A stretch of 33,428 bases of DNA, taken from the IMG/VR virus record IMGVR_UViG_3300043466_001330, positions 1 to 33,428 of that record; one strand, 5' to 3'. Both the position numbers and the translations under genes were made by a program. The stretch is from a virus. Below the pieces are notes generated by a model. The model saw only the letters and a list, made by a program, of their open reading frames with translations, ran no database searches and had not been told where the DNA came from. Each line of letters begins with the position of its first letter. Within the stretch, counting starts at the first letter, position 1. Below are positions 12,604 through 20,613 of this stretch, one piece after another.

Positions 12604-12661
12604 TTAAATAGATTCTTAATTTTTCTAAATTCGCTTTGTTTTTACTTCCTTTTTTTCTCAT
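12548..12661 (-). CDS. Possible 37-aa basic peptide
   Basis: ATG 12661-12659 three bases after the connector stop, TAA 12550-12548, overlapping the next gene by 56 nt. Lys/Asn-rich start (RKKGSKNKANLEKL). It fills a 60-nt gap, but the long overlap and lack of a ribosome site leave doubt. Confidence 0.35.
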   Translation of the reverse strand: MRKKGSKNKANLEKLRIYLNANQPKQDSQPITRDSNK

Positions 12662-12663
12662 AG

Positions 12664-13242
12664 TTATGTTCTTCGTCTAAAGTTTCCTTGATATTTTACG
12701 CTTGGTGGTACTAAATCCCAATCAATGTCTGGACCTAAATACATTCCGTTTTGGTAGTTATTATCATTCGGGTAAATAGTATCAATATTTGCATCAATTT
12801 GTGTCAAATATAACGGATAAGTTGTTTGATTTGCTAACAAGAAATTAGTTAATCTTTCAGCATACCACTCAGCTCTGTTTTTTGTGTAGTCAAGTAAGTA
12901 TCTCAAGTCATCCATTGAAGCCTGATTGCTAAATTCTGAATTCTTAGTAGCGATATTTTTGTTTTGAAACTTGAAACTCAACGGCAAAATTGATTCATAA
13001 ACGCAATATTTTACGAGTGTTGGCGTAATATAAGTGTCCAATAAGGTAACATTTGCTGCGCTTACTGTATTACTTGATACTTGAGTAACCAACTGATTGT
13101 ATAAAGACGTACCTAATATTGGAAGTAGGTAAATATTTTGCGCTTCTTTGATAGTTGGCACTAATAACTTCGGGTCAACGTTTTCAGAAATTATAGTTTC
13201 CTGTTTTAGAGTTTCCTCTGATATAAATAATACTGTTGCCAT
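12664..13242 (-). CDS. Head-tail connector-like protein (gp6 / DUF6712 type)
   Basis: 192 aa. The opening with I-K-E-A-Q-N-I-Y-L-L-P-I-L-G-x-x-L-Y and the helical centre (Y-I-T-P-T-L-V-K-Y-C-V-Y) match the DUF6712 group, the Bacteroidota counterpart of HK97 gp6 connectors. It follows the portal gene with no gap (TAAATGG), as expected for a connector. Confidence 0.72.
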   Translation of the reverse strand: MATVLFISEETLKQETIISENVDPKLLVPTIKEAQNIYLLPILGTSLYNQLVTQVSSNTVSAANVTLLDTYITPTLVKYCVYESILPLSFKFQNKNIATKNSEFSNQASMDDLRYLLDYTKNRAEWYAERLTNFLLANQTTYPLYLTQIDANIDTIYPNDNNYQNGMYLGPDIDWDLVPPSVKYQGNFRRRT

Positions 13243-15075
13243 TTACTTCTTTTTAACTAAAATTGATGCCCATTGATGTCTGCAATAAGGTAAGTGAATA
13301 TCTGTGTTTGGCTTAGTGTACCAACCGCCTCTTTTTGTCCAAACATTACGCCCTACACGTTGAGAGATTTTGCTAATTTCATCTCTTGTATATAGTTTGT
13401 TTAAGTTCAATAAAGCCTTGCAAAACGCTCTATTTTTGCTGTCGTTTGGACCTTGATACTTATACCTAACCTCATACTTTTTTAACTCCTCTGCTATCTT
13501 TCCAATCGCACTTTGAGTTGGTAATACGTTTATGACATTCCAAGCTCCTTCAGTCAACGCTAAAACCTTTTTATCTTTCAAAGATTTGATTAACTCATCT
13601 AATTTACCTTCGCTTATTTCTAAGTTTACAGCTAAATCTTTCTTTGAAATTAAAGGGTCTTTCTTAACTTGACTTAAAAGTTTCTTTTCTTCTTCAGTAA
13701 GTGACTCAATTGCAAAAGCTAATTCGTGTAATTCTTGCTCGTTAAATTCTAAATGAGATTCAAAACTATAATGGTCTTCAAATACTTCTAATCTTCTACT
13801 TTCAAACTCTAAATAGTCCTCAGCATTAACCCCGTATTCTGCAAAAACTTCAATTTCTGAATCTTCTGAAAAAGCTTGTGGTGTTATTGGTGTTGGTTCT
13901 TCAAGTTTTGGTAAACCAGCCATTTCCCTTAATTCGTTTTTAGTAGCAATCTGAATTAAAGTTTGTTCTGTAAATTCAGGGCTAAATGGTTCTAAAGGTT
14001 GTACTTCGTATGGCTGATTAATTCCGTTTAATCCTATAATGTAGTTGAATAACTCTTCAAAATGTTGCTGGTCTGGTTTGATTTCGTTTTGTTCAAATAA
14101 CTTGAAAGCATCTACCATTTCATTACGTCCACCTAATTGACCTTCTGTACGAATACCCATAAAAATAGGAGAAGTAACACGATGCGCAACGAATATTTCT
14201 TGCTGAATTGTATCGTTTAGGATGTCAAACTGCTTGTCTAATTCACTTGGCTGAAGACTAATTACATTAGGGGCTTTATCTGAACCATCCGAAAAGTTAA
14301 TAATCCATCTGCCTGCGTTATCGGTGCTGCCATGTTTGTTATTAATTCTGCGGACTAAAGCACGTTGCTCCTCATCAGTTGGGATTCCGTTGTTAAAGTT
14401 TAAAATCCCACCGAAGAAAAAGTTATTTTGAAGGTTTGCTCTGTGAAAATTCGCTACTTCAACATCACTTTCAATATACGGAATCGCTCCGATATAATCA
14501 GGCAATGGATAAGTACTTAAATTCGGTCTGTATTCACGATAATAAAGAATCTGAACACCCTCTCTTTTTTCAGGGTTGAATGCTTCAAACTCGGTTACTT
14601 TCGGACGATAATCTGACCAGTCATCTGAATAGTAAAAACAAGTATTGTCTACATTAGAACGTATTTTAGCAAAGTCCATGTGGTAAACTTGCGCAACTTT
14701 ACCCGATAACTTAGACCATACTATTTGAAGAGCATAGCCTCCGTATAAACGCTTATCAAGTACAGCTTTATTGAATATATCACTTAATGTTTCAAAGTTG
14801 TTTGGACGAACTAAAAACGCCTGAGCCTTTATTGCTTGGTCAGTTACTAAACCTTCTTTGATTTTTAAACCACGTCCGTAGGTGTATTTTTGTTTAGCAG
14901 TTAAAATAGCGTTGTGTTTAGCTGACCTATTAAATAGATTAACTAAGTACTGCGGATAGTTATTGTCCTCGCCATACTTTACATAGTCCTTGTTTTTTTC
15001 TTTTTCAAAAACTGGTACTGTGTAAGTGCTTAAAGGTTCGTTATAAAAAACAAATTTACTTTTACTGTCTGTCAT
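13243..15075 (-). CDS. Portal protein fused to winged-helix and minor-head C-terminal domains
   Basis: 610 aa from ATG 15075-15073; a longer frame would need TTG. Residues about 20-400 are a HK97/SPP1-type portal: Y-G-E-D-N-N-Y-P near the N-terminus, Y-T-Y-G-R-G clip entry, and I-R-T-E-G-Q-L-G-G-R-N-E-M-x-D-A-F at the stem. Residues about 460-520 look like a winged helix (L-S-Q-V-K-K-D-P-L-I-S-K-K-D-L-A). The end has the Cys/His pattern of minor head or MuF-type C-termini (A-F-C-K-A-L-L, K-R-G-G-W, Y-C-R-H-Q-W). It forms the dodecameric vertex for DNA entry. Confidence 0.82.
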   Translation of the reverse strand: MTDSKSKFVFYNEPLSTYTVPVFEKEKNKDYVKYGEDNNYPQYLVNLFNRSAKHNAILTAKQKYTYGRGLKIKEGLVTDQAIKAQAFLVRPNNFETLSDIFNKAVLDKRLYGGYALQIVWSKLSGKVAQVYHMDFAKIRSNVDNTCFYYSDDWSDYRPKVTEFEAFNPEKREGVQILYYREYRPNLSTYPLPDYIGAIPYIESDVEVANFHRANLQNNFFFGGILNFNNGIPTDEEQRALVRRINNKHGSTDNAGRWIINFSDGSDKAPNVISLQPSELDKQFDILNDTIQQEIFVAHRVTSPIFMGIRTEGQLGGRNEMVDAFKLFEQNEIKPDQQHFEELFNYIIGLNGINQPYEVQPLEPFSPEFTEQTLIQIATKNELREMAGLPKLEEPTPITPQAFSEDSEIEVFAEYGVNAEDYLEFESRRLEVFEDHYSFESHLEFNEQELHELAFAIESLTEEEKKLLSQVKKDPLISKKDLAVNLEISEGKLDELIKSLKDKKVLALTEGAWNVINVLPTQSAIGKIAEELKKYEVRYKYQGPNDSKNRAFCKALLNLNKLYTRDEISKISQRVGRNVWTKRGGWYTKPNTDIHLPYCRHQWASILVKKK

Positions 15076-15472
15076 AAACAATTATTTCAATGTCGGGATT
15101 ATAGGTGCTTAAAGTAGCTTCATTAAATTCTAATAAACACTTTCCTCTTTCAAGTAAAGTATCATTTGTTGTAGGTGCATTTTCGTTGTTGTAATTAGTC
15201 CAAATTGAATACTCGTAAAATCCATTTTCTTTTAAGTAAACAACTCCATTTTCTAAGTCTTCTTCGTTTGGATTATTAACCACTTCAATAGTAAAATTGT
15301 CGCAGCGAGGAAAATAGTCATAATCATTTACAACTTGAACCCATTTTGTCTGCTTAGTTACTTGCGAATAGATGCCGAAAAAGCCACCACTAAAGTCAGT
15401 GAAGTTGGGATTTGTGACATTTTCAGATGCACTTACAAGAATTTCGTTCACTCCATAAGTAAGGTTGACCAT
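15062..15472 (-). CDS. Virion-associated hypothetical protein, 136 aa
   Basis: Beta-rich, acidic protein, no domain recognised; a family seen near capsid genes in Bacteroidota phages. It overlaps the portal start by 14 nt and follows a terminator, so a new or read-through transcript serves it. Start region TATATACAAATATG is SD-less and resembles that of the nested scaffold start at 17706. Confidence 0.62.
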   Translation of the reverse strand: MVNLTYGVNEILVSASENVTNPNFTDFSGGFFGIYSQVTKQTKWVQVVNDYDYFPRCDNFTIEVVNNPNEEDLENGVVYLKENGFYEYSIWTNYNNENAPTTNDTLLERGKCLLEFNEATLSTYNPDIEIIVYDRQ

Positions 15473-15504
15473 ATTTGTATATATAAAAAAGTGATTTTAT
15501 TATA

Positions 15505-15534
15505 AAATAGAAAAGGCAACCATTTCTGATTGCC
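15505..15534 (-). terminator. Rho-independent terminator after the tube-like gene
   Basis: Stem GGCAATC (15534-15528) with GGTTGCC (15521-15515), one G-U pair, loop of six, then TTTTCTATTTT on the minus strand. It lies in the 15473-15566 gap and should reduce transcription into portal. Confidence 0.82.
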
Positions 15535-15566
15535 CATTTCTACCTATGAAAAAACTCTACCCGAAG

Positions 15567-16073
15567 TTATTGAATTTGAAAAGCACCCGGCAATACTATT
15601 TGAGCTGGTTGCGGTTCCATTCCAGTTAAGGTAAGCTGAACGCCGTTGAAATCTCCCATTGCAGCACCTGAAGTGTGCGAACCTGCACTAACTTCTAAAC
15701 CATTGGTTTCTCCTAATAACCAAAATGTTCCGTCTTTCTTCTCAATAATAGTAAGTAAACGAGCTTGTGCTATTGTGTACCATTTATTTCTTTGTTCTTG
15801 GCTCATTTTAGCAAAGTTTGCTACTACTGTTTGAGTGTAGAAAACTGTTCCGTTTGCTGGAGTTGATGTGATTTCTTCAGTGAATGAATCTGCTGCTTGT
15901 GGCATTAACTCATATCTGTAGAAAAAAAGACCTGTAATTTCTGAAATTCCACCACTTACTGAACTTGTGAAAGTTGCATTTACTATGTTATTATCTGCAA
16001 AATAAATATTTTTTAAACCTCCAACTGCATCTTTGCAATCTAAGGTATATCCTGCTGTTACTGCGCACGCCAT
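15567..16073 (-). CDS. Major tail tube-like virion protein
   Basis: 168 aa. The opening M-A-C-A-V-T-A-G-Y-T-L-D-C-K-D-A-V-G-G, the T-x-F-Y-T-Q-T-V middle and the G-V-Q-L-T-L-T-G-M-E end mark a family found just after the capsid gene in Bacteroidota phages. Its beta-rich pattern and its own AAGGAGATAAAAAT ribosome site plus flanking terminators point to an abundant product, so tail tube is the best guess; a capsid decoration protein is the alternative. Confidence 0.65.
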   Translation of the reverse strand: MACAVTAGYTLDCKDAVGGLKNIYFADNNIVNATFTSSVSGGISEITGLFFYRYELMPQAADSFTEEITSTPANGTVFYTQTVVANFAKMSQEQRNKWYTIAQARLLTIIEKKDGTFWLLGETNGLEVSAGSHTSGAAMGDFNGVQLTLTGMEPQPAQIVLPGAFQIQ

Positions 16074-16096
16074 ATTTTTATCTCCTTATATTTTTT

Positions 16097-16138
16097 ATAA
16101 AAAAGGGGATAAGGCTTGAACTCTCAAACCCCACCCCC
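16097..16138 (-). terminator. Terminator directly after the capsid gene
   Basis: Two-part stem on the minus strand: outer CCCC/GGGG (16134-16138 with 16105-16108) and inner 7-bp stem (16124-16130 with 16113-16119), loop of four, then T6. The 80-nt gap 16074-16153 holds this and the next ribosome site. Partial read-through would make capsid the most abundant product. Confidence 0.78.
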
Positions 16139-16153
16139 TCTTAAGTTAATTAA

Positions 16154-17110
16154 TTAAGCACCTACGAAATAAACAACCTCAGCAGGGAATGCGATTTGAA
16201 CACCAGCTTTGAACTCAGCTACATATCTAACTTCCATTGCTTCTTGCGCCCAGAACATTTCAAACTTGCTTTCTTCGCCCAAAACGTCACAACCGAAGAA
16301 CATATTTGAAGTACGCAATGCGTAGATTCTATTTGTTCCGTTCAAACCATTTACACCAACAACTTTAATGTTAGTACCCGGCAATACGATTTCAAAATTG
16401 CTATTTGAAGCATCTGTATTGTAATGGAAAAGATTTGCGTTTGTTAAAGCTAATTGGTAAGTTCTGAAAGTGTCAATACCTACGAAAATAGTTGTATCAG
16501 CTTTGTCAACTAAAGCAGCTGGAATAGCTCTGTAAACACCTTGCAAAATGTTAATCACGTTTGATACAGTGATACCGCCCGAAGCTGAATAAGGCGCACC
16601 AGTCATAAATGCTGAGCTATTTGCAGCAATTGCACTACCTGAAACAGAAGTAATGAGTTTTACTAAACCATCAAATTGAGCTAAAGCATTGTCACCTGAA
16701 CTGGTGTCACCTTGCCAGAAAGCTCTCTCCAAGTTTTGAGCAATCAAACCAGCTTTTAAGTCTGTAAATTGTTGTTCAAATGGAATTGATTTTGGATTAG
16801 AACCATTTGGCAATACCAACTGAAGGTATTTAGTTTCCAAAGTTTTTGGACATAAAGCCTCATGAACTCTGATTGGATAAACTGTCATTGTTCTATTTGA
16901 AAAAGTTGTAGTACCCGAAGCACTAAAACCACATGAAGTACCAGACTGAAATACTGCATCAGTGTCCATGATGTTTACTTGCTCAGCTGATTTTACGCCA
17001 GGCATCTTAGTTGCCAAGCTGATTGATTTTGCAGAGAATAAAGACTTAGTCAATAACTCTCTTTCGTTAGCTTTTGTGTAGGAAGCTAAACCCGTTACAT
17101 TAAATGCCAT
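16154..17110 (-). CDS. Major capsid protein, HK97 fold
   Basis: 318 aa. The N-terminal arm and E-loop region (about 1-110), P-domain helices (L-K-A-G-L-I-A-Q-N-L-E-R-A-F-W-Q-G) and A-domain (A-D-T-T-I-F-V-G-I-D-T-F-R-T-Y) follow the HK97-type pattern of Bacteroidota phage capsids. It lies 2 nt after the protease/scaffold gene and before a terminator. No delta-domain is needed since a scaffold is fused to the protease. SD-less A/T-rich start (AAATAAATAAACATG). Confidence 0.85.
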   Translation of the reverse strand: MAFNVTGLASYTKANERELLTKSLFSAKSISLATKMPGVKSAEQVNIMDTDAVFQSGTSCGFSASGTTTFSNRTMTVYPIRVHEALCPKTLETKYLQLVLPNGSNPKSIPFEQQFTDLKAGLIAQNLERAFWQGDTSSGDNALAQFDGLVKLITSVSGSAIAANSSAFMTGAPYSASGGITVSNVINILQGVYRAIPAALVDKADTTIFVGIDTFRTYQLALTNANLFHYNTDASNSNFEIVLPGTNIKVVGVNGLNGTNRIYALRTSNMFFGCDVLGEESKFEMFWAQEAMEVRYVAEFKAGVQIAFPAEVVYFVGA

Positions 17111-17112
17111 GT

Positions 17113-17706
17113 TTATTTATTTAAATAAGTTAAAATTTCGTTTAATCTGTTGTATTTGTTTTCTTTTTCTTGAGCAAAGTTTACATTGAAAGGCTTAGCT
17201 TCCACTTCAGCACTTGGTGCATCTGCTAACTTTTCTACGATTTCAACTAACTTAGAAAAAGCCTCTTTTTGTGAGTTCATTTTTTCTTCAGTAGTTCCCA
17301 TCTTTTCAGCAATCTTAGCCTCTAATGCTGCAACAACTTCTTCCATTTTAGCAACCTTAGCTTCCATAGCCGAAAGCATTTCTTCAACTTTAGTTTCTGA
17401 TGCTGCCTCAATTTCAATTTCAACTGGAGCTTCTGGAGTTTCAATCGGAGTTTCAGGCATAACCAAAGCGGTTACTTTTCCATTCTCAACTGTGATTTTT
17501 CTACCATCTTGTAACTCGTGTTCACCATCTGGTGCAGGAACTTCTCCTGATTCACTTACTACTACAACACTTGTTCCTTCAGCCAAAGGGCCTTCCCACT
17601 TTACAATGGTTATTCCATCTGCTAACTTTGCCTCTTCAAAAGACATTGTAGATTCTTCAGAAAAGATTTCTTTTAATTTGCTTAATAGCTCTTTTACATC
17701 GCTCAT
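17113..17706 (-). CDS. Nested scaffold protein from internal in-frame start
   Basis: In-frame ATG at 17706-17704 (Met343 of the protease) would give a 197-aa scaffold with coiled coil at about residues 100-175. The upstream TATATACAAATAATATG resembles the start region of the virion gene at 15472 (TATATACAAATATG) and sits in an Asn/Tyr/Thr linker. Nested scaffold starts are known in lambda C/Nu3 and others; here it is an inference. Confidence 0.5.
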   Translation of the reverse strand: MSDVKELLSKLKEIFSEESTMSFEEAKLADGITIVKWEGPLAEGTSVVVVSESGEVPAPDGEHELQDGRKITVENGKVTALVMPETPIETPEAPVEIEIEAASETKVEEMLSAMEAKVAKMEEVVAALEAKIAEKMGTTEEKMNSQKEAFSKLVEIVEKLADAPSAEVEAKPFNVNFAQEKENKYNRLNEILTYLNK

Positions 17707-18732
17707 ATTATTTGTATATATATTTTGTTTGTTCAATTTTAATTTATCAACAAGGGCAATGGCTTGTTCTACATTGCTAACTAATTCTACTTTTCTATCA
17801 GTGAAAAGTCCCTCAACAGAAAAGCCTTTGAACTTTCCGCTTTTGATATAGTCATTCCAAATTTCCTCATTGTCAACCTTGCATGATATAAACCAACTAC
17901 CATCGGGTAAATCTTCAAATCCTTCAGGGGCTTTAATACCTCTCATTGAATCAATAATAAATGACTCAATCAAGTAAACCCCTTCAGCTAACATATTCTT
18001 TTTGTGCTGAAGATTAAAGTTACTGTTGTATTGGTTTTTGAAATATCTCTCAACTATTTTTTGAATGGTACTCTTAGTGAAAACCACATTATATTCCTCG
18101 CCATCTTTGCCCCTTCTGTAAATTGGCTGGTCAGGAATCATTGCTGGGCCAGAGATTATTTGTTTGTCAGTAGTTTTAAAGCTAAATCCTTTCTTTTCCC
18201 ACTTAGCGTAACAAACCGCTGCGGCCTGCTCTTGACTCATTCCGCCATTAACTTCAATTCCAATGCACCTACTTACAAACTCGTTTTCTGATTCTCCTGC
18301 TTTTGGTTCAACTACAAAATCAATCTGTTGTAATTTTCTACTTGCCCACTCTATTCCTTCATCGCCTCCCCAAGCTAACCACATCAACGCTCCGCAGTCT
18401 TCTTTAGGGTCGCCCTTAGAGTTTTCTCTGTGGCGTTCAAAGCCTGACATTCTTGCTATGGTTTCTCTGCTGATATTCTCTCCATTAGCCAATTGATTAG
18501 CTCTTGTCCATCCAACTGGAGTGCCACAATCTAACTTATATTCATCTCTAAGTTCTAATGCTCTCTTTGCGTTTTCACTCGCTGCTTTAGGATAGTCGCT
18601 ATAAGTTTCAAATTCACTTTTAAAAGCTACCCAATCATATTCAATTGCAGGCGCATCTACCAAAGCAATAAAATCAACTCCAGTTTCCTCGTCTTCGTTA
18701 ATAAGTAGTTCGTATAAAGGTAATTTAGCCAT
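17113..18732 (-). CDS. Prohead protease (XkdF type) with inserted domain and C-terminal scaffold
   Basis: 539 aa, four parts. N-terminal V-D-F-I-A-L-V-D-A-P-A-I-E (18-31) is the XkdF opening. Residues about 45-137 form an extra domain (Y-P-K-A-A-S-E-N-A-K-R-A, G-A-L-M-W-L-A-W-G-G), and 146-181 a short Cys-containing segment. Residues about 190-320 are the S78-like serine protease with likely His243 and Ser305 (G-F-S-V-E-G). From 343 a Glu/Ala/Lys-rich, coiled-coil scaffold region runs to the end. The protein should build the prohead core and then be cleaved. Confidence 0.85.
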   Translation of the reverse strand: MAKLPLYELLINEDEETGVDFIALVDAPAIEYDWVAFKSEFETYSDYPKAASENAKRALELRDEYKLDCGTPVGWTRANQLANGENISRETIARMSGFERHRENSKGDPKEDCGALMWLAWGGDEGIEWASRKLQQIDFVVEPKAGESENEFVSRCIGIEVNGGMSQEQAAAVCYAKWEKKGFSFKTTDKQIISGPAMIPDQPIYRRGKDGEEYNVVFTKSTIQKIVERYFKNQYNSNFNLQHKKNMLAEGVYLIESFIIDSMRGIKAPEGFEDLPDGSWFISCKVDNEEIWNDYIKSGKFKGFSVEGLFTDRKVELVSNVEQAIALVDKLKLNKQNIYTNNMSDVKELLSKLKEIFSEESTMSFEEAKLADGITIVKWEGPLAEGTSVVVVSESGEVPAPDGEHELQDGRKITVENGKVTALVMPETPIETPEAPVEIEIEAASETKVEEMLSAMEAKVAKMEEVVAALEAKIAEKMGTTEEKMNSQKEAFSKLVEIVEKLADAPSAEVEAKPFNVNFAQEKENKYNRLNEILTYLNK

Positions 18733-18761
18733 ATATTTAGATAGTTTATTTTAATTAAGTT

Positions 18762-20492
18762 TTAACCTATAACCGCCTTTGCCTTAATAGCGTCAACTTT
18801 CTTTTGAGTATTAGTGATGTCGGTTTCAGTTACATATACCTTAGTAGCTCCAGTGTTGTTCACGTCTAATGGTGTTGAGTTGTCAATACGAGTAAATGAA
18901 CTTGATGGGCGTGTCATTGGTGGTGCTGAAGGAACAGAACCACCCCCTGAACTATTTGGAACTTGTACGCTTAGTATCTTATTAACTGTTGCCAATCCAC
19001 TTGCTATTGCTGCGGCTGCGGCTGCTGCTCCTAAAGCTGGTCCAACAACTGGAATTCCAGCTAAACTTGCGTAAGCACTCTGAGCAGACTTATAAGTATC
19101 AATCGTAGCGGCTGCAACTGCTAAGGCTTTTCCTTCTGCTGTTGTTTCGCCTAATACGCTTGCAAATGTTTTTAAGGTATTTGATGCTGACTCTAAAGAT
19201 TTAACCCTATTGGCTGCTACATCTTCATCAATTTTCTTTTGGGCTTCTGCTGCATCTTTATTAATGCTTAATTTTTTCTGTGCAATTTGATACTCTAAAT
19301 CAGTTGTACTTTGTCCGTACATTTTGGCGTTTTCAAGTTGCTGATTTAGCCTTTTTAAATCTAAGTCATCCTGCTCTTTTTTAAGTTGCTCAGTTGTTAA
19401 ATTGCTTTGAAGTAATTTAGTAGCTTCTTTTTTATAGTAGTCTTCTGTAATTTTAGAAGTGTTATCAAATCCAGTTTTTACAGCATCTTCTCTCTCTTTT
19501 TGTGCCTTGTCAAAGTCATCAAGTTGTTTTTGTTGACGCTCTAAACTCTTTTTTTGTTCTTCTTCAACTTTCTTTTGCCTTGCCTCCTGAGCTGATTTAT
19601 ATTTAGCATCTTGCGCATCTTTTACGTTTTGGATTCTTTCGTATTTCTGCTCATATCCACTTACCGCATTTTGTCTTTTTTCATAATTTTGTTGCAATGC
19701 TATTAATGCAGCATCAAGTTTCTCATTTCCAGTATTTAATTCGGCAACTGATACTCCTTTTGCAATAGCTAAAATCTGCCTATAAGAACCATCATATGCT
19801 AATACACGTTTTTTAAGCATAGCTGTTTCTTCAATTTGTGATTTTTGGGCTTCATCAACTTGAAGTTTTTGCAGTCTTATAGTTTCTTGTATAATAGCAT
19901 TGCTTTCCTTTTCAGTAATATTTTTGTTTTTAAGTTTCTTTAAGTTTACATCAATTTGCCTTTCATATTGCGCCTGTCTTAAATTAACTGCTGATAATGA
20001 ATCCTCATAATCTCTTGTCATTCGTTCAGCCTCTTGCATGGCTAAGGCTTGTTCCTTGATTTTTTCGGTACTAAATCCAGTTCCCTGAATAAAGCTAATT
20101 ACTTGGTTCTGTAATCCTGAAAATGCCCCACTTAGTAAAGCAATCTTGTCAGATAAAAAGTCAACTATTGGGCTGAACTTTGAAAATATAGCAACTAAAG
20201 AACCAACTACAACCGCAACCGCAGCCAATACCATTCCAACTGGTGATGCAATAATAGCTTTAAAAGAATTAACCATCCCTTTGAATCCATCCACAGCAGA
20301 ACCAATTGGGCCAGGCATCCTTCCAACTGCATCGGTAGCTTTGTCTAATTTCTTCTCGGTTTCTTTGGCTTCCTTTTGGGTTTCCTTTAGATTGTCATTG
20401 AGTTTATCGGTTGACTTACTGACTTCTTCAATTTTTGCCGCACTGTCACCAGTTACGACTTTGGTTTCTACTACTACTTCATTTTTAGCCAT
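18762..20492 (-). CDS. Tail tape measure protein
   Basis: 576 aa: long N-terminal helix rich in Lys/Glu/Asp (1-60), a Gly/Pro turn, a hydrophobic segment (about 83-110), then a very long charged coiled coil (about 150-430) and an Ala/Gly-rich hydrophobic region (about 450-510), as in tape measures. At about 1.5 angstrom per residue the length predicts a tail near 85 nm. Ribosome site GAGG before the ATG lies in the small upstream gene. Confidence 0.88.
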   Translation of the reverse strand: MAKNEVVVETKVVTGDSAAKIEEVSKSTDKLNDNLKETQKEAKETEKKLDKATDAVGRMPGPIGSAVDGFKGMVNSFKAIIASPVGMVLAAVAVVVGSLVAIFSKFSPIVDFLSDKIALLSGAFSGLQNQVISFIQGTGFSTEKIKEQALAMQEAERMTRDYEDSLSAVNLRQAQYERQIDVNLKKLKNKNITEKESNAIIQETIRLQKLQVDEAQKSQIEETAMLKKRVLAYDGSYRQILAIAKGVSVAELNTGNEKLDAALIALQQNYEKRQNAVSGYEQKYERIQNVKDAQDAKYKSAQEARQKKVEEEQKKSLERQQKQLDDFDKAQKEREDAVKTGFDNTSKITEDYYKKEATKLLQSNLTTEQLKKEQDDLDLKRLNQQLENAKMYGQSTTDLEYQIAQKKLSINKDAAEAQKKIDEDVAANRVKSLESASNTLKTFASVLGETTAEGKALAVAAATIDTYKSAQSAYASLAGIPVVGPALGAAAAAAAIASGLATVNKILSVQVPNSSGGGSVPSAPPMTRPSSSFTRIDNSTPLDVNNTGATKVYVTETDITNTQKKVDAIKAKAVIG

Positions 20493-20613
20493 TCAGTACC
20501 TCGTTTTCTGTTTTTATGATTATACTTAATATAGTGGAATCAGCCGAATCAATTAATTTAACTAATTCCGCTAATTCGCATTTTTCTATTACTTCTTTGA
20601 ATTTATCAAGCAT
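20485..20613 (-). CDS. Hypothetical 42-aa protein between tail genes
   Basis: Found by hand. ATG 20613-20611 overlaps the stop of the 876-aa tail gene, TAA 20487-20485 overlaps the tape measure start. Helical, acidic, hydrophobic second half (STILSIIIKT). It fills the 20493-20605 gap exactly. Confidence 0.62.
   Translation of the reverse strand: MLDKFKEVIEKCELAELVKLIDSADSTILSIIIKTENEVLNG

Noticed and set aside
17186-17851. 221-codon open frame on the plus strand
   Set aside because: It lies fully opposite the protease/scaffold gene, has Ser/Thr-rich composition typical of an antisense shadow, and no ribosome site. Other plus-strand frames are rejected for the same reason.
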